Assembly: GCA_035550595.1 (NCBI GenBank)
Contig: DASZOV010000038.1
Span: 1 to 7,010 of the forward strand
DNA: 7,010 nucleotides
From: CALFMR01 sp035550595
GTDB taxonomy: Bacteria > Acidobacteriota > Vicinamibacteria > Vicinamibacterales > SCN-69-37
Reading direction: 5' to 3'
The notes beneath the pieces were generated by a model. That model saw only the letters and a program-made list of their open reading frames with translations. It was not told the DNA's origin and did no database searches. The translations under genes were made by a program, and so were the position numbers. The stretch's first letter is position 1. Every line of letters begins with the position of its first letter. Shown in pieces: positions 1 to 6,235 of this stretch.

Positions 1-235
1 CTTCTTCTTCGCCCGTGCCGCGGCGGATGGCCCGCTTGATGTTGTCGGCGGGCATGTTGACCTGTTTGGCGTCGGCGATGACGGTGCGCAGGCGCGGATT
101 GCTGTCCGGATCGCCTCCGCCGTTGCGCGCGGCGACGGTCAGTTCCTTGATGATGCGCGTGAAGACCTTGCCGCGCTTGGCGTCAGCGGCGCCCTTCTTG
201 TGCTTGATCGTGTGCCACTTGGAATGGCCGGACAT
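1..235 (-). CDS. yebC: YebC/TACO1-family protein, N-terminal part (cut by window edge)
   Basis: Reading leftward from ATG at 235-233, 78 codons are open to the window edge. The protein begins MSGHSKWHTIKHKKGAADAK, the family's signature start, and continues with GKVFTRIIKELTVAAR, GGGDPDSNPRLR and MPADNIKRAIRRGTGE, so domain I and the conserved asparagine/arginine-rich segment are present. Family members are about 240-250 residues, so roughly two thirds lies outside the window. They were long annotated as transcriptional regulators (YebC/PmpR). The mitochondrial homologue TACO1, and more recently bacterial members, have been linked to translation of difficult proline-rich stretches. The purine-rich run GAAAGAGAG sits about 8 bases before the ATG and is a plausible ribosome binding site. 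The gene follows the methyltransferase on the same strand after a 68-bp gap. In many bacteria yebC lies near ruvC, but the left neighbour cannot be seen here. Confidence 0.95.
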   Translation of the reverse strand, partial: MSGHSKWHTIKHKKGAADAKRGKVFTRIIKELTVAARNGGGDPDSNPRLRTVIADAKQVNMPADNIKRAIRRGTGEEE

Positions 236-250
236 TACTCACTCTCTTTC

Positions 251-274
251 GAGGCTCATCCAGTCGGGAGCCTC
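251..274 (-). promoter_or_regulatory. Hairpin in the yebC leader
   Basis: GAGGCTC (251-257) and GAGCCTC (268-274) form a perfect 7-bp inverted repeat around a 10-base loop. It ends 15 bases before the yebC start codon and lies in the gap after the methyltransferase stop. No T-tract follows it on the minus strand, so it does not look like a classical intrinsic terminator. It could be a leader hairpin or chance; nothing else supports a function. Confidence 0.3.
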
Positions 275-303
275 ACGTTCGTCATCGAAGTGGAGGAAAA
301 ATC

Positions 304-1080
304 TTAACACGCGGCCCGGCGCTTTCCGGCCAGGACGAGCCACACGGTCGACCCGACGTCGAGCGGCGCGCCATCGTAGCTGCCGGCCATCGACAGGACA
401 CGGAAACCGGCGCGATCCAGCCGATCGACCAGCGCGGGGAGAGGGACCGTGCGGAAGGCCAGCGAGAACCGCCGCGTGCGCGTCCGGCCCGCGCGGCGCT
501 CGACGAACTCCTCGTCGAACATCGTCAATCCGCGCCGCCGATCCTGGCGCGCGGTCTCGACGAGCGTGACCGTGCCGCCGCCGGCCATCGGCCCGCGGAG
601 CCGTACCTGACGATGATATTCCGACCAGGCCGGGAGATCTGGGACGAGATCGATCGCGATCAGACCGCCGCGGCGGAGCACGCGATTGGCTTCGGCGAGC
701 GCGGCATCGAGGTCCGCGTCCGAGAGGAGCGACTGCAGCATGCCGTAGGTCGCGAGGACGACGTCGAAGGACGCGCGGCGGAAGGGCAGATGGCGGATGT
801 CGCCGCGGAGGATCGACGGGCGGCTCGCGGCGGGCAGACGGCGCAGGCGCGTACGGGCGCGGGCGAGCATGGGCGCCGAGAGATCGATGCCGGTGACGTC
901 GGCGCCGGCGCGCGCGAGCGGCGCGAGCAGACGTCCGGTGCCGCAGCCGAGCTCGAGCGCACGGCCGGGATGATCGGCGACGAGGCGTCGCCAGAACGGC
1001 ACGTCCTGCCGGCCGAGCGTGCGGGCGTTTTCCCAGTCGTAGAAGTCGGCGTACGCGTCCCAGCCGGAGGGCGCGGGCAC
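304..1080 (-). CDS. Class I SAM-dependent methyltransferase, substrate unknown
   Basis: The protein is 258 residues from GTG at 1080. Motif I is ELGCGTG at residues 43-49, the SAM ribose-binding acid is D66 in VTGIDLS, the adenine-side motif is RGDIRHLPF at 92-100, and motif IV is FDVVLATYG at 105-113. This is the Methyltransf_11/25 Rossmann fold. The N-terminus (WDAYADFYDWENA) is the start usual for small-molecule methyltransferases of the UbiE/trans-aconitate type, but no substrate motif is evident. GTG 1080 was chosen because the frame upstream is Arg/Ala-rich shadow translation lying over the membrane protein gene, and the next in-frame ATG is at 1635. The chosen start lies 11 bases after the stop of that gene, so the two are probably co-transcribed. 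No clear Shine-Dalgarno is visible, which fits translational coupling. The gene ends in TAA (306-304). Confidence 0.85.
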   Translation of the reverse strand: MPAPSGWDAYADFYDWENARTLGRQDVPFWRRLVADHPGRALELGCGTGRLLAPLARAGADVTGIDLSAPMLARARTRLRRLPAASRPSILRGDIRHLPFRRASFDVVLATYGMLQSLLSDADLDAALAEANRVLRRGGLIAIDLVPDLPAWSEYHRQVRLRGPMAGGGTVTLVETARQDRRRGLTMFDEEFVERRAGRTRTRRFSLAFRTVPLPALVDRLDRAGFRVLSMAGSYDGAPLDVGSTVWLVLAGKRRAAC

Positions 1081-1091
1081 GCGGCGACGGG

Positions 1092-1841
1092 TCAGTCGGA
1101 CACCGCCAGTTCGCCGGGCAGAATCGGACGCGTGCGCGGCAGGCGGCCTCGCCGCGCGAGATGGCCGAACGCGCCGAGCAGGCCCCAGAAGACGACGAGC
1201 TTGAACATGTCGGAGCCGCGGCTGATGGGGAGCACCTTCCAGAGCAGCCACAGGATCGGCTGCGCCACGCACACCGCCCACGCGGCGCCGTAGAAGTAGC
1301 GCCGCTCGTGGCCTTCGCCTTGCGTCGACCGTCTCACGCGCGGCAGCAGTCCCAATGCGCCGAGCAGCCAGCAGGTGCCGGCAATCGGGAAATACCAGGC
1401 GTGATAGATCGCGGCCGTCCGCCAGACGCCGTGCAGCACCGCGTCGACGAGCGCCGCGGAGTTGAGAACGGCGTAGGCGATGATCTCGCTCCAGGCCAGC
1501 GTGTAGCAGACACGGCGATAGAGGGGATTCGGGCGATCCTCGCTGAAGCGCAGGATGTAAGGCGCCGGCTCGACGCCCGGAAGCTGGCCGGCAAGGCCCG
1601 CGAGGCCCGTGCCGACGAGCACGGCCGCGAGCCACAGCAGCATGCCGCGCGAGGGCCCGTGCGCGAAGAGCTGAAAGGTGATCGGGCCGGGCGCGATGAA
1701 GAAGACGAAGATCCAGATCGGCCAGTGCGACAGCCGATACGTCGGCTTGTTGCGCGCGCGGAAGATGCGATCGCTCGCAAGCTCGACGCGGACGGCGTGG
1801 CCGTGGCGCTGCTCGTAGGACGGCGGCAGAATCGATCGCAC
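1092..1841 (-). CDS. Six-helix integral membrane protein of unknown function
   Basis: I do not recognise the family. The 249-residue product starts with a GTG codon at 1841; there is no methionine before residue 67, so the start rests on the lack of alternatives. After a polar N-terminus of about 40 residues come hydrophobic segments near residues 41-60 (WIFVFFIAPGPITF), 66-86, 111-135 (aromatic, YTLAWSEIIAYAVL), 141-166, 184-204 and 212-229, and then a basic tail. The loops RFSEDRPNPLYRR (residues 98-110) and GEGHERRYFYG (175-185) are charged and cytosolic-looking. There is no cofactor motif or signal peptide. Its stop is 11 bases before the methyltransferase start, so the two probably form an operon. 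A TAGAAT box lies 8 bases before the start and a copy of the hairpin repeat lies just upstream. Confidence 0.8.
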   Translation of the reverse strand: MRSILPPSYEQRHGHAVRVELASDRIFRARNKPTYRLSHWPIWIFVFFIAPGPITFQLFAHGPSRGMLLWLAAVLVGTGLAGLAGQLPGVEPAPYILRFSEDRPNPLYRRVCYTLAWSEIIAYAVLNSAALVDAVLHGVWRTAAIYHAWYFPIAGTCWLLGALGLLPRVRRSTQGEGHERRYFYGAAWAVCVAQPILWLLWKVLPISRGSDMFKLVVFWGLLGAFGHLARRGRLPRTRPILPGELAVSD

Positions 1842-1849
1842 AGCCCCGT

Positions 1850-1855
1850 ATTCTA
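1850..1855 (-). promoter_or_regulatory. Possible -10 box close to the membrane-protein start
   Basis: On the minus strand TAGAAT matches the sigma-70 -10 consensus at 5 of 6 positions and ends 8 bases before the GTG start. That spacing would give a leaderless or nearly leaderless transcript. A TTGCAA lies 20 bases upstream at the edge of the hairpin repeat, which is too far for a normal -35. The call rests on the hexamer alone. Confidence 0.3.
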
Positions 1856-1865
1856 CGCGGTCCGT

Positions 1866-1954
1866 GTCATCTTCTTTGCAATGCGCTGGGGCCCCACCCC
1901 CAGCGCTACGGCGCTTCGCCGCCCTCGCTCCGCTCGGGGGCTCGCGGTGTCATC
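1866..1954 (-). repeat. 89-bp hairpin repeat, copy A (upstream of the membrane-protein gene)
   Basis: Read on the minus strand this copy begins GATGACACCGCGAG and ends TTGCAAAGAAGATGAC, the same ends as the copy at 6084-6171. Its core stem is GCGCTGGGG / CCCCAGCGC (9 bp; arms at 1883-1891 and 1898-1906) around a six-base GTGGGG loop. The flanks repeat each other: gtgtcatctt occurs at both ends on the plus strand. It lies in the divergent gap between the membrane protein gene and dus, pointing toward the membrane protein gene. It fills most of the 165-bp gap 1842-2006. Confidence 0.85.
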
Positions 1955-1963
1955 TTTCTTAGT

Positions 1964-1977
1964 TCTGTCCTCTGTCC
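1964..1977 (+). repeat. Short tandem repeat TCTGTCC x2
   Basis: Two exact copies of TCTGTCC lie back to back, followed by CCTGATCC, in the pyrimidine-rich stretch between repeat copy A and the dus start. It may be chance or a low-complexity remnant; no function is evident. Confidence 0.4.
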
Positions 1978-1993
1978 CCTGATCCCTTTCGCG

Positions 1994-1999
1994 TACCAT
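1994..1999 (+). promoter_or_regulatory. Possible -10 box close to the dus start
   Basis: TACCAT matches the -10 consensus at 4 of 6 positions and ends 7 bases before the dus ATG. The bases between (CTTTCCC) contain no Shine-Dalgarno. This is the layout expected for a leaderless transcript. No convincing -35 hexamer is seen 16-18 bases upstream. Confidence 0.3.
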
Positions 2000-2006
2000 C
2001 TTTCCC

Positions 2007-3077
2007 ATGCCCTTCCTCGCCCATCTCCCGGGCGCCCTTGTCATGGCGCCGATGACGAAAGGGTCGAATCTGCCCTATCGGCGGCTGTGCGTCGAGCTCG
2101 GAGCACGGGTGCTCGTGAGCGAGATGGTCGTGGCGCGGCGGTTGAAGCAGCGGCGGAAGAGTGAGTTCGCGCTCATCCGGCGTGCGCCGGACGAGCCGTG
2201 CTTCGGCGTCCAGCTCGCCGGCAATCAGCCGGATGAGATGGCGTGGGCGGCGGCGCTCGTCGAGAGTCGCGGGGCGGAGTTCATCGATCTGAACCTTGGC
2301 TGCCCCATCGATCACTTCACGCGCATGGGGCTCGGCGCGGCGCTCGCGCGGCAGCCGAAACGGGTCGCGCGCACGGTTGAAGCGATGCGGCTCGCGGTCG
2401 GCGTGCCGGTCACGGTGAAGATCCGGCTCGGGTGGAACGCGACGAGCCGCAACTATCTCGATCTCGCGCGGGCGATCGTCGACGCCGGCGCGGCGGCCTT
2501 GACGGTGCATGGGCGCACACGCGAAGCGCGGTATCGGCATCCGGCCGACTGGGACGCGATTGCCGAAGTCGCGGCGGCGCTCCCCGTGCCGGTCATCGGC
2601 AACGGTGACCTGTTATTTCCGCATGAAATTGCAGATCGACTCGCCTCATCCGGCTGCGTGGCCGTGATGAGCGCGCGCGGCGTCCTCATCAAGCCGTGGC
2701 TCTTCCGCGAAGTGACGACGGGCTACGAGGACATCTCGGCCGAGGCGCGGCTCGCGATCTATCGGCGCTACGTCGACCTCGCGCTCGCGCATTGGGGCGA
2801 CGACGAACATGGACGGACGCGGGCGCGGGAGTTCCTGCGCTGGCATCTCGGCTTCTGGGTGCGCTACGCGCGCCGGCGCGAGGACGGCACGTGGCCGGGC
2901 ATGCAGGAGCGCGAACCGGACTTCGCGCCGCGGTCGCCGCTCGAGGCGCTGCTCGCACGCACCGACGATGCGGCACTGGACTACATGACGGATCGGCTGC
3001 TCGCGCGGGACGCGCTCGACGATCCGCCGGTCGCGGACGGTGGGTCCAGCGCGGCAGAAATCGCCGCCGCGGGATAG
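2007..3077 (+). CDS. dus: tRNA-dihydrouridine synthase, Dus3-like C-terminal half
   Basis: This FMN enzyme reduces uridines in tRNA to dihydrouridine using NAD(P)H. The 356-residue protein has a TIM barrel over about residues 8-240: the opening strand is LVMAPMTKGSNLPYRRL, and the catalytic cysteine is C99 in DLNLGCPIDHF. FMN-contact motifs follow: VTVKIRLGW (135-143, with K138), VHGRTREARY (167-176), GNGDLL (198-203) and MSARGVLIKPWLF (221-233). The helical C-terminal part carries DISAEARLAIYRRY, LAHWGDDEHGRTRAREFL and FWVRYARR. From memory this matches eukaryotic Dus3 (HWGSD...TRRFLLEWLSFLCRY) better than E. coli DusA/B/C. The last 30 residues are low-complexity. ATG 2007 places the barrel start as expected; the next ATG (2043) would remove the first strand. 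There is no Shine-Dalgarno. Its tRNA target position cannot be read from the sequence. Confidence 0.9.
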   Translation: MPFLAHLPGALVMAPMTKGSNLPYRRLCVELGARVLVSEMVVARRLKQRRKSEFALIRRAPDEPCFGVQLAGNQPDEMAWAAALVESRGAEFIDLNLGCPIDHFTRMGLGAALARQPKRVARTVEAMRLAVGVPVTVKIRLGWNATSRNYLDLARAIVDAGAAALTVHGRTREARYRHPADWDAIAEVAAALPVPVIGNGDLLFPHEIADRLASSGCVAVMSARGVLIKPWLFREVTTGYEDISAEARLAIYRRYVDLALAHWGDDEHGRTRAREFLRWHLGFWVRYARRREDGTWPGMQEREPDFAPRSPLEALLARTDDAALDYMTDRLLARDALDDPPVADGGSSAAEIAAAG

Positions 3078-3097
3078 CGTCGCGTCAGCAGGCTGTC

Positions 3098-3128
3098 AAC
3101 TTCGAAGTTCGAACTTCGAAGTTCGAAA
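3098..3128. repeat. TTCGAA heptamer array with perfect 26-bp palindrome
   Basis: Four back-to-back heptamers read TTCGAAG, TTCGAAC, TTCGAAG and TTCGAAA (3101-3128). Because TTCGAA is self-complementary and the spacer base alternates G/C, bases 3098-3123 form a perfect 26-bp palindrome with no loop. It starts 21 bases after the dus stop and is far more AT-rich than its surroundings. It could act as a bidirectional terminator, a protein-binding site or a short dispersed repeat. No T-tract follows it, so a standard intrinsic terminator is not well supported. Confidence 0.85.
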
Positions 3129-3241
3129 TTTGGTTCCGGGTTCTCGCCGCTCCCCTTCAGCGGCGCAGCCCGTCCATCTCTGCTCCACATCGCCCCATGC
3201 GCCGAGCGCATCGGAGCATTGCTCCGCGCGCGTTTCCCGGA

Positions 3242-3247
3242 TATCGT
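3242..3247 (+). promoter_or_regulatory. Possible -10 box before the sdh anchor gene
   Basis: TATCGT lies 9 bases upstream of the GTG at 3257. The intervening bases (TTTCCCGTT) have no Shine-Dalgarno, and the stretch resembles the CTTTCCC before dus. The consensus match is 4 of 6 and there is no clear -35, so this is tentative. Confidence 0.2.
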
Positions 3248-3256
3248 TTTCCCGTT

Positions 3257-4087
3257 GTGCCCGCAACAACGTCTTCGCTTCCCGCTCAACGCCGGTTTGG
3301 CGAGACGACCCGTCGCGACGCCTGGTGGCTCCAGCCGCTCGTCGTCTTCCTGGGCCTGTCCGCCTTCATCGTCTACTCCACCTGGGCCGGATACTCCAAC
3401 GCGTACTACGAGTACGGGCCGTATCTGTCCCCGATGTACTCGCCGCTGCTCTTCGGCCCCTCGCCGCATTCGTGGTTCGGCGGACCGGCGCAGCCGGGGT
3501 GGTGGCCGCCGTTCCTGCACTACTCGGCCGCGGCACTGATCCTGTGGGGCCCGGCCGGCTTCCGGTTGACGTGCTACTACTACCGCGGCGCCTACTACAA
3601 GGCGTTCTGGGCCGACCCGGCGAACTGCGCGGTCGGTGAGCCGCGCAAGAGCTATCTCGGCGAGCGGTGGTTCCCGCTCGTCATGCAGAACATCCACCGC
3701 TACTTCCTCTACGTCGCGGTCATCATCATCGGCATCCTGACCTACGACGCGTGGAAGGCGATGTGGTTCCCGGCCGACGGTTCGATGGTGCTCGAAGTCG
3801 GCACGCCGACGACGTTCGGCATCGGCGTCGGGACGATCGTCATGGCGCTCAACGCCGTGTTCCTCGGCTGCTATACCTTCGGCTGCCACTCGCTGCGGCA
3901 CCTCGTCGGCGGCGTGCTCGACGTGATGTCGGGCAAGCCCATTCGCAAGAACGCCTACGCGTGCGTGAGCTGCCTGAACCGCTGGCACATGAAGTGGGCG
4001 TGGACGAGCCTCATCTGGGTCGGCTTCACGGATTTCTACATCCGCATGTGCGCCATGGGAATTTGGCACGATTTCAGGCTGTTTTAG
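3257..4087 (+). CDS. sdhC: Succinate dehydrogenase membrane anchor, Sdh1-like single five-helix subunit
   Basis: The 276-residue integral membrane protein anchors the catalytic subunits and passes electrons to quinone. Hydrophobic segments lie near residues 24-46, 86-109, 147-171, 187-210 and 247-266. Family hallmarks are WWLQPLVVFLGL, YEYGPYLSPMYSPLL, FRLTCYYYRGAYYKAF, QNIHRYFLYVAV, FGCHSLRHLVGG (208-219) and NRWHMKWAW (241-249). These match the single-anchor type of mycobacterial Sdh1 and related Actinobacteria, not the E. coli SdhC/SdhD pair with axial-histidine heme b. Mycobacterial Sdh1 has been reported to hold a membrane-embedded Rieske-type Fe-S centre. C205, C210, H211, H215, C236, C239 and H244 here could supply such ligands (inference). 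The GTG at 3257 was chosen because it puts a short polar N-terminus before helix 1; ATG 3197 is the alternative. The flavoprotein gene follows after 183 bp. Confidence 0.88.
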   Translation: MPATTSSLPAQRRFGETTRRDAWWLQPLVVFLGLSAFIVYSTWAGYSNAYYEYGPYLSPMYSPLLFGPSPHSWFGGPAQPGWWPPFLHYSAAALILWGPAGFRLTCYYYRGAYYKAFWADPANCAVGEPRKSYLGERWFPLVMQNIHRYFLYVAVIIIGILTYDAWKAMWFPADGSMVLEVGTPTTFGIGVGTIVMALNAVFLGCYTFGCHSLRHLVGGVLDVMSGKPIRKNAYACVSCLNRWHMKWAWTSLIWVGFTDFYIRMCAMGIWHDFRLF

Positions 4088-4105
4088 AGGGCACGCGCTA
4101 AAGAA

Positions 4106-4194
4106 GTTGATACCGCGAGGCCCCGAGCGGAGCGAGGGCGGCGAAGCGCCGTAGGCGCGGGGGTGGGGCCCCGCGCCACTGGAAAGAAGTTGAC
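4106..4194 (+). repeat. 89-bp hairpin repeat, copy B1 (upstream of sdhA)
   Basis: The copy is flanked by AAAGAAGTTGAT on the left (4100-4111) and AAAGAAGTTGAC on the right (4183-4194). The body has CCGCGAGGCCCCGAGCGGAG, then GGCGAAGCGCC (a 4-bp mini-hairpin), then the core stem GGCGCGGGG / CCCCGCGCC (4154-4162 and 4169-4177) with a GTGGGG loop. The stem sequence differs from copies A and C but stays fully paired. It starts 18 bases after the anchor gene's stop. Confidence 0.85.
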
Positions 4195-4256
4195 AGTCGA
4201 GCGCCGCGAGGGCGCTGATTGGGGATGGCCCCCCGGCGCATTGCAAAGAAGATGAC
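4189..4256 (+). repeat. Degenerate hairpin repeat, copy B2 (directly upstream of sdhA)
   Basis: Joined head to tail to B1 through the shared GTTGAC junction, this shortened copy ends in the canonical GCATTGCAAAGAAGATGAC. Its core stem is imperfect: GCGC (4212-4215) pairs with GCGC (4236-4239) and GGGG (4221-4224) with CCCC (4230-4233), with a three-base bulge (ATT) and a loop of five. It ends 14 bases before the sdhA ATG. The purine tail AAAGAAG is about 18 bases from the ATG, too far for a normal ribosome binding site. Confidence 0.75.
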
Positions 4257-4270
4257 CCCGAGCTGACGGC

Positions 4271-6082
4271 ATGAACTATCCCATCATCGAACACGACGTG
4301 TTGGTCATCGGCGCGGGCGGCGCGGGGTTGCGCGCGGCCATCGAGGCGTCGGCGCAGGGCGCGTCGGTCGGCGTCATCACGAAGTCGCTGCTCGGCAAGG
4401 CGCACACGGTCATGGCCGAAGGCGGCATGGCTGCGGCGATGGGCAACGTCGACGACCGCGACAACTGGCGCGTGCACTTCGCCGACACGATGCGCGGCGG
4501 CTACTACCTGAACAACTGGCGCATGGTCGAGCACCACGCCAAGGAAGCGCCCGAGCGCGTCCACGAGCTCGAGGCGTGGGGCGCGGTCTTCGATCGCACG
4601 AAGGACGGCCGCATCCTCCAGCGCAACTTCGGCGGCCATCGCTATCCGCGGCTCGCGCACGTCGGCGACCGCACGGGACTCGAGCTCATCCGCACGCTCC
4701 AGGATCACGGCGTCCATCGCGGCATGGACGTCCACATGGAGCACACGGTCGTCACGCTGCTCATGGACAGCGGACGCGTGGCGGGCGCGGTCGCCTACGA
4801 TCGCGAGCGCGGCCGTTTCAAAGTCTTCCACGCCAAGGCCGTCGTCATCGCGACCGGCGGACTGGGACGCGCGTTCAAGATCACGAGCAACAGTTGGGAG
4901 TACACGGGCGACGGCTACGCGCTCGCCTATCAGGCCGGCGCGGCGCTCCAGGACATGGAGTTCATCCAGTTCCATCCGACCGGGATGGTCTGGCCGCCGA
5001 GCGTGAAAGGCATCCTCGTCACCGAGGGCGTGCGCGGCGAAGGCGGCATCCTCCTGAACAAGGAGGGACGCCGTTTCATGTTCGACGACATCCCGGAGAA
5101 CTACCGGAACCAGACGGCGACCGACGCCGAAGAAGGCTGGCGCTACACGCAGGGCGACAAGTCGGCGAGGCGGCCACCCGAGTTGCTGACGCGCGATCAC
5201 GTCGCGCGCTGCATCATGCGCGAGGTGAAGGCGGGACGCGGCAGTCCACACGGCGGCGTGTTCCTGAACATCGCGTGGATCAAGGAAAAGCTGCCGAACG
5301 CGGCCGATCACATCAAGCGCAAGCTGCCGAGCATGTACCATCAGTTCAAGCAGCTCGCGAACCTCGACATCACCGAGGTCCCGATGGAAGTCGGCCCGAC
5401 GACGCATTACACGATGGGCGGGATCCGGGTGGACGGCGACTCGCAGATGTCGACGGTACCGGGGCTGTTCGCTGCGGGCGAAGCCGCGGCCGGCCTGCAC
5501 GGCGCGAACCGGCTCGGCGGCAACTCGCTCTCGGACCTCGTCGTCTTCGGCAAGCGCGCCGGCGAATACGCCGCGGGCTTCGCGAAGGAACACGGTGCAA
5601 CGACGATCGACGAGGCGGCGGTGGATGCGGCGGTCACGGCCGCGCTGGCGCCGTTCGAGCGTGGCGCATCGGGTGAAAATCCTTACGCGGTGCAGCACGA
5701 TCTCCAGGACTTGATGCAGAGTCACGTCGGCATCGTGCGTCAGGAAGGCGAGATGCGCGAGGCGCTCGATCGGCTCGGCGACCTGCGCGCGCGCGCGGCG
5801 AAGGCGGGCATCGGCGGCAACCGCGAGTACAACAACGGCTGGCACACGGCCCTCGACCTGCACAATCTGCTGACGGTGTCGCAGGCGATTGCGACCGCCG
5901 CCGTCGAGCGCAAGGAAAGCCGCGGTGCGCACTTCCGCGAGGACTACCCGTTGAAGTCCGACGAGTTCTCGACGTTCAACTTCGTCATCCAGAAGGGCGC
6001 CAACGGCGAGATGACGCTGACGCGCGTGCCGATCCCGGCGCTGCCGACTGAGCTCTCGGCTGTCATTGAGGAGAACAAGTAA
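4271..6082 (+). CDS. sdhA: Succinate dehydrogenase/fumarate reductase flavoprotein subunit
   Basis: This catalytic subunit interconverts succinate and fumarate on covalently bound FAD and passes electrons to SdhB. The 603 residues carry the dinucleotide fold VLVIGAGGAGLRAAI (10-24), and H45 in KAHTVMAEGGM sits where the FAD-linking histidine is found (E. coli SdhA also H45). Substrate-site motifs are FHPTG (H235), TEGVRGEGG (251-259), GRRFMFDD (R267/R268 area, proton-shuttle arginine), HYTMGG (H379) and GANRLGGNSLSDL (R414). The second FAD motif is GLFAAGEAAAGLHGANR. The C-terminal helical domain has NNGWHTALDLHNLL and RKESRGAHFREDYP. Length and motifs are complete with no frameshift. ATG 4271 is the natural start, although the preceding CCGAGCTGACGGC is a weak ribosome binding site. 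The anchor gene is 183 bp upstream and sdhB 235 bp downstream, both gaps filled by hairpin repeats. The respiratory direction (SDH rather than FRD) is inferred from the Sdh1-like anchor. Confidence 0.97.
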   Translation: MNYPIIEHDVLVIGAGGAGLRAAIEASAQGASVGVITKSLLGKAHTVMAEGGMAAAMGNVDDRDNWRVHFADTMRGGYYLNNWRMVEHHAKEAPERVHELEAWGAVFDRTKDGRILQRNFGGHRYPRLAHVGDRTGLELIRTLQDHGVHRGMDVHMEHTVVTLLMDSGRVAGAVAYDRERGRFKVFHAKAVVIATGGLGRAFKITSNSWEYTGDGYALAYQAGAALQDMEFIQFHPTGMVWPPSVKGILVTEGVRGEGGILLNKEGRRFMFDDIPENYRNQTATDAEEGWRYTQGDKSARRPPELLTRDHVARCIMREVKAGRGSPHGGVFLNIAWIKEKLPNAADHIKRKLPSMYHQFKQLANLDITEVPMEVGPTTHYTMGGIRVDGDSQMSTVPGLFAAGEAAAGLHGANRLGGNSLSDLVVFGKRAGEYAAGFAKEHGATTIDEAAVDAAVTAALAPFERGASGENPYAVQHDLQDLMQSHVGIVRQEGEMREALDRLGDLRARAAKAGIGGNREYNNGWHTALDLHNLLTVSQAIATAAVERKESRGAHFREDYPLKSDEFSTFNFVIQKGANGEMTLTRVPIPALPTELSAVIEENK

Positions 6083-6083
6083 C

Positions 6084-6171
6084 GATGACACCGCGAGCCC
6101 CCGAGCGTAGCGAGGGCGGCGAAGCGCGTAGCGTTGGGGGTGGGGCCCCAACGCATTGCAAAGAAGATGAC
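6084..6171 (+). repeat. 88-bp hairpin repeat, copy C (between sdhA and sdhB)
   Basis: The copy begins one base after the sdhA stop codon with GATGACACCGCGAGCC and ends TTGCAAAGAAGATGAC. It is nearly identical to the reverse complement of copy A. The core stem is GCGTTGGGG / CCCCAACGC (6131-6139 and 6146-6154) with the same GTGGGG loop. Relative to copy A, a C-G pair has become T-A by changes on both arms. Confidence 0.88.
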
Positions 6172-6235
6172 ACGCGAGCAAGGCGAGGGCACCAGACCGC
6201 GTAGGCGCGGGGCCCCAGCGCATCAATAAAAAGAC
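6166..6235 (+). repeat. Degenerate hairpin repeat, copy D
   Basis: It is joined to copy C through the shared GATGAC junction (6166-6171) and begins GATGACACGCGAGC. The middle is shortened and the core reads GTAGGCGCGGGGCCCCAGCG, so the GTGGGG loop has been lost and the stem collapsed (GGGGCCCC at 6209-6216). It ends CATCAATAAAAAGACC, a decayed form of the usual tail. Confidence 0.65.

Larger units (their letters stand above)
3078..3256. other. Intergenic region between dus and the sdh anchor gene
   Basis: This 179-bp gap contains the TTCGAA palindrome (3098-3123), a short inverted repeat CGGAGC-ATT-GCTCCG at 3212-3226, and a possible -10 box TATCGT at 3242-3247, nine bases before the anchor GTG. 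It carries no copy of the hairpin repeat found in the other three gaps. An in-frame ATG at 3197 could extend the anchor by 20 residues, but that extension is arginine-rich and unlike the family. Confidence 0.6.

Noticed and set aside
1081..1635. N-terminal extension of the methyltransferase to an ATG at 1635 (443 residues).
   Set aside because: The extra 185 residues overlap the membrane protein gene in another frame and are Arg/Ala-rich without similarity to methyltransferases.
613..1982. Plus-strand frames of 226 and 273 codons opposite the methyltransferase and membrane protein genes.
   Set aside because: They are antisense shadows, Glu/Arg/Ala-rich and without motifs, and one runs into the hairpin repeat.
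3098..3128. Intrinsic terminator for dus at the TTCGAA palindrome.
   Set aside because: No loop and no following T-tract; kept only as a palindromic repeat with an open role.
2696..3256. N-terminal extension of the succinate dehydrogenase anchor back to 2696.
   Set aside because: It overlaps the end of dus and reads through the TTCGAA array; the family begins shortly before WWLQPL.
4100..4256. CRISPR array or tRNA in the repeat-filled gaps.
   Set aside because: Units abut or share ends with no unique spacers of constant size, the unit is ~89 bp, and no cloverleaf or T-loop GTTCGA context was found.
4576..5676. A 366-codon plus-strand frame inside sdhA.
   Set aside because: It is a frame-shifted shadow of sdhA, almost entirely Arg/Gly/His/Pro.
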